7,150 nt of DNA, taken from PVC group bacterium (GTDB taxonomy: Bacteria > Verrucomicrobiota > Kiritimatiellia > SS1-B-03-39 > PXDE01). Location: NCBI GenBank assembly GCA_003566475.1, contig PXDE01000070.1:1-7150 (forward strand), given 5' to 3'. Positions within the stretch are counted from its first letter, which is position 1. Each line of letters begins with the position of its first letter. The position numbers and the translations under genes were made by a program. The notes under the pieces were generated by a model. That model was given only the letters and a program-made list of their open reading frames with translations. It searched no databases and was not told the origin of the DNA. Shown here one piece after another: positions 5,709-7,150 of the stretch.

Positions 5709-6077
5709 ATGAAAAGACTGAAGAGCGGCTTCACCCTGGTCGAAATCATGATCGTGGTGGCCATCATCGCCCTGCTGGCGGTTATCGCCATCCCGTCGTT
5801 CGCCAGCGCCCGTGTCCGCGCCCAGCGCACGGCCTGCATCAACAACCTCCGTCAGATCGACGGGGCCAAGGACCAGTGGGCCCTGGACAACAACCAGCCG
5901 CCCACGGCGACCCCCGATTGGGGCGACCTCATCGGTGTGACGGAAGGCTACATCAAGTCGATGCCACAGTGCCCCGCTGGCGGAGGCGACCAAACGTATG
6001 ACATCGGTGACCTCACCACCAATCCCTCGTGCTCTGCCGTGGCCGATCACGTGCTGCCGGCCGCCGCGGCGCCGTAG
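5709..6077 (+). CDS. Type IV pilin / major pseudopilin precursor (PilA/GspG-like)
   Basis: This 122-residue precursor has the class III signal of type IV pilins: a short basic leader, MKRLKSG, cleaved by prepilin peptidase before F8. FTLVEIMIVVAIIALLAVIAIPSF follows, with the conserved Glu at +5 of the mature chain (E12). The hydrophobic helix anchors the subunit in the inner membrane and then packs in the filament core. The segment ACINNLRQIDGAKDQWALDN and the later GYIKSMPQCPAGG are typical of small PVC-group pseudopilins. Cysteines are at 43, 88 and 108, and a C88-C108 pair is possible. The C-terminus is a low-complexity PAAAAP tail. The mature protein is short for a major PilA and lacks a long globular domain, so a GspG-like or competence-type filament is equally possible. 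It is a single-gene transcription unit between a sigma-54 promoter and a strong terminator, which suits a highly expressed subunit. Confidence 0.92.
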   Translation: MKRLKSGFTLVEIMIVVAIIALLAVIAIPSFASARVRAQRTACINNLRQIDGAKDQWALDNNQPPTATPDWGDLIGVTEGYIKSMPQCPAGGGDQTYDIGDLTTNPSCSAVADHVLPAAAAP

Positions 6078-6097
6078 GGACCCACTCACCCCGAGTC

Positions 6098-6135
6098 GGG
6101 CCGACCCCTTCTCGCGGGGGTCGGCCCTTTTTTTT
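6098..6135 (+). terminator. Strong intrinsic terminator of the pilin gene
   Basis: A perfect 11-bp stem, GGGCCGACCCC (6098-6108) with GGGGTCGGCCC (6117-6127), has an 8-nt loop and is followed directly by eight T residues (6128-6135). It starts 20 bases after the pilin stop. It is oriented for + strand transcripts only; the minus-strand gene that converges here has no matching T-tract. Confidence 0.95.
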
Positions 6136-6174
6136 CACGCCGACGGGCTCGACGGCTGGCGGCGCGTCGGACGT

Positions 6175-6849
6175 TCAGCCCAGAAACAGCGCCCGCGCGC
6201 TGATGTGCGGGCCGGGGAACAGCTCGATCAGGTTGGGGGTCTGGCTGTCGCGGTCGAACATCTCCAGCAGGGCGGCATAGGCCTCGCGGCTGTACTCCAC
6301 CACCGCCTCCAGATTCTTCGAGGCCAGATCCTGGACCACGAACACCAGCTTCTCGTCGGTCGAGTCCTGGGCGTTGAACAGCAGCCGCTTGGCCTTCGGG
6401 TCCACCTGCTCCCGGTTCTTGGCGTAGACCAGGTATTTCACGTATTCGATTACCCGTTCGTCGAGATCGGCCTCAAGCAGGAACACCCGCTCCACCAGCT
6501 CCACGCGGTCGAGCACCAGGTGGAGGTCCGGGGCGCCCGCGTCGTCGGGCAGAACCTCGGCCAGCCGCTGGAAGGCCTCCTCGAACCGGTCGGGATGGTC
6601 CTCCGCCTCCGCGTCGGACCCGGGCATCCACAGGATGGCCAGGTTGCGGGTGCTGTCGCGGTAGAGCAGGGGCTTGTCCACCCGGAACCGGGCCCCGCAG
6701 CCCGGGCAGGTCACCTGGTTCAGCTCGTTCCGGAGCAGGGCGGCCCGAAGCTCCGGCTCCAGCGCCACATCAAACGCCTCGACCAGTTCCACCGGCTGCT
6801 CCGCCCCGCATCGGGGACATCGGATGGGATACGTCGACACCGTCGCCAT
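6175..6849 (-). CDS. CpXC-domain protein, zinc-ribbon-like N-terminus
   Basis: This 224-residue cytoplasmic protein has no signal peptide or membrane segment. Residues 1-75 form a CpXC domain: CPRCG (C11, C14) and CPGCG (C48, C51) give a four-cysteine, presumably zinc-binding, knuckle pair. The spacer between them, FDVALEPELRAALLRNELNQ, has the family's typical 'N.v..P.L...ll.geln...C..CG' character, followed by the YRD motif. Residues ~85-224 are acidic and mixed alpha/beta (RFEEAFQRLAEVLPDD, VELVERVFLLEADLDERVIE, KRLLFNAQDSTDEKLVFVVQD, FPGPHISARALFLG), with no recognised catalytic motif. The biochemical role of CpXC proteins is not known to me. The gene converges on the pilin gene and appears transcribed alone; nothing ties it functionally to the pilus locus. 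The start ATG at 6847-6849 is preceded by only a weak GGGG purine stretch, but the domain begins right after it. Confidence 0.85.
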   Translation of the reverse strand: MATVSTYPIRCPRCGAEQPVELVEAFDVALEPELRAALLRNELNQVTCPGCGARFRVDKPLLYRDSTRNLAILWMPGSDAEAEDHPDRFEEAFQRLAEVLPDDAGAPDLHLVLDRVELVERVFLLEADLDERVIEYVKYLVYAKNREQVDPKAKRLLFNAQDSTDEKLVFVVQDLASKNLEAVVEYSREAYAALLEMFDRDSQTPNLIELFPGPHISARALFLG

Positions 6850-7003
6850 CCCCGAAGCCTAGACGCCCCGCTCGGCCCGGTCAAACCTCTGGCGAGACCC
6901 TGCCGCCCCGAAAGGCCAAGGTTCAGCAGCCTGCCCTTCTCTGAGACGCCAAGACACGCCATGCTCCACAAACCACTGCCGTTCAACAGGATGTACCCGG
7001 CGT

Positions 7004-7029
7004 GGCACGGGGGCGCCTGCCCCCGTGCC
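7004..7029. repeat. Long perfect GC hairpin
   Basis: GGCACGGGGGC (7004-7014) and GCCCCCGTGCC (7019-7029) form a perfect 11-bp stem with a GCCT loop. No T-tract follows on either strand. It may be a REP-like palindrome, a Rho-independent-like block without U-tract, or an end of a degraded mobile element. The non-coding stretch 6850-7150 that contains it shows no credible gene; its short open frames have random composition. Confidence 0.65.
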
Positions 7030-7091
7030 CTGCCCCCAGAACGAGGCGCCCGGCCTGGAAGGGAGCCTCAGGCCACCAGAAGGAACCCGGA

Positions 7092-7118
7092 GGCCCGGGG
7101 GGAGGCCCCCCACGGGCC
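7092..7118. repeat. Second GC-rich hairpin
   Basis: GGCCCG (7092-7097) pairs with CGGGCC (7113-7118). The stem continues inward as G5 (7098-7102) with C5 (7107-7111), around an AGGC loop with one bulged A at 7112. It lies 62 bases after the hairpin at 7004-7029, but its sequence is different. Confidence 0.5.
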
Positions 7119-7130
7119 ACGGGACGGCCG

Positions 7131-7150
7131 CATCCCGTATCCCGCATCCC
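7131..7150. repeat. Short tandem ATCCCG-type repeat at the window edge
   Basis: Three consecutive heptamer units, CATCCCG, TATCCCG and CATCCC, run to the last base. The array may continue outside the window. It is too short to classify. Confidence 0.45.

Noticed and set aside
6140..6170. CCGACG/CGTCGG pairing as terminator of the minus-strand CpXC gene
   Set aside because: It has only a 6-bp stem with a 19-nt loop and no T-tract on that strand, so it is not distinguishable from chance in this GC-rich context.
7003..7020. TGGCACGG followed by TGC as a third sigma-54 promoter
   Set aside because: The GC dinucleotide is not at the required 10-base spacing from GG, and the bases belong to the hairpin at 7004-7029.
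1..7150. CRISPR arrays, tRNA or rRNA genes, complete insertion sequences
   Set aside because: I saw no spaced direct repeats, cloverleaf-like segments, rRNA core motifs or transposase-like frames.

Overview
The window is high-GC bacterial DNA carrying part of a type IV pilus / type II secretion-like assembly locus. The organism is probably a member of the PVC superphylum (Kiritimatiellota, Verrucomicrobiota or relatives). This is an inference from the pilin, whose post-helix segment (ACINNLRQIDGAKDQW) is of a kind I associate with pseudopilins of those groups. It also fits the isolated mix of pilB/pilC-like genes with stand-alone domains. No rRNA or other decisive taxonomic marker is present.

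Layout from left to right: (1) the 3' end of a proline-rich GspB-like periplasmic protein on the + strand; (2) a convergent minus-strand gene for a soluble helical-repeat protein with a GspE N-terminal (MshEN-like) domain but no ATPase; (3) a divergent intergenic region of about 100 bp holding a textbook sigma-54 -24/-12 promoter and flanked by near-identical poly-C/poly-G inverted arms; (4) a tight + strand operon of a GspE/PilB assembly ATPase, a GspF/PilC inner-membrane protein and an unusual response regulator; (5) a 182-bp intergenic region with overlapping hairpins, a palindrome and a second perfect sigma-54 promoter; (6) a major pilin/pseudopilin gene closed by a strong intrinsic terminator; (7) a convergent minus-strand CpXC-domain zinc-ribbon-like protein; (8) about 300 bp of non-coding DNA with two long GC hairpins and a short tandem ATCCCG repeat running off the window end.

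Reading the genes together: the ATPase and the membrane platform protein would power and anchor polymerisation of the type IV pilin-like subunit. The GspB-like protein would belong to the envelope part of the same machine. Assembly operon and pilin both have sigma-54 promoters, so they are probably co-regulated by an enhancer-binding protein. The locus does encode a protein with the architecture of such an activator (receiver plus NtrC-like AAA+ module). However, its Walker A, Walker B and GAFTGA elements are all destroyed and the Fis-type DNA-binding helix-turn-helix is missing. It cannot be the activator in the usual way, and this is the most interesting observation here.
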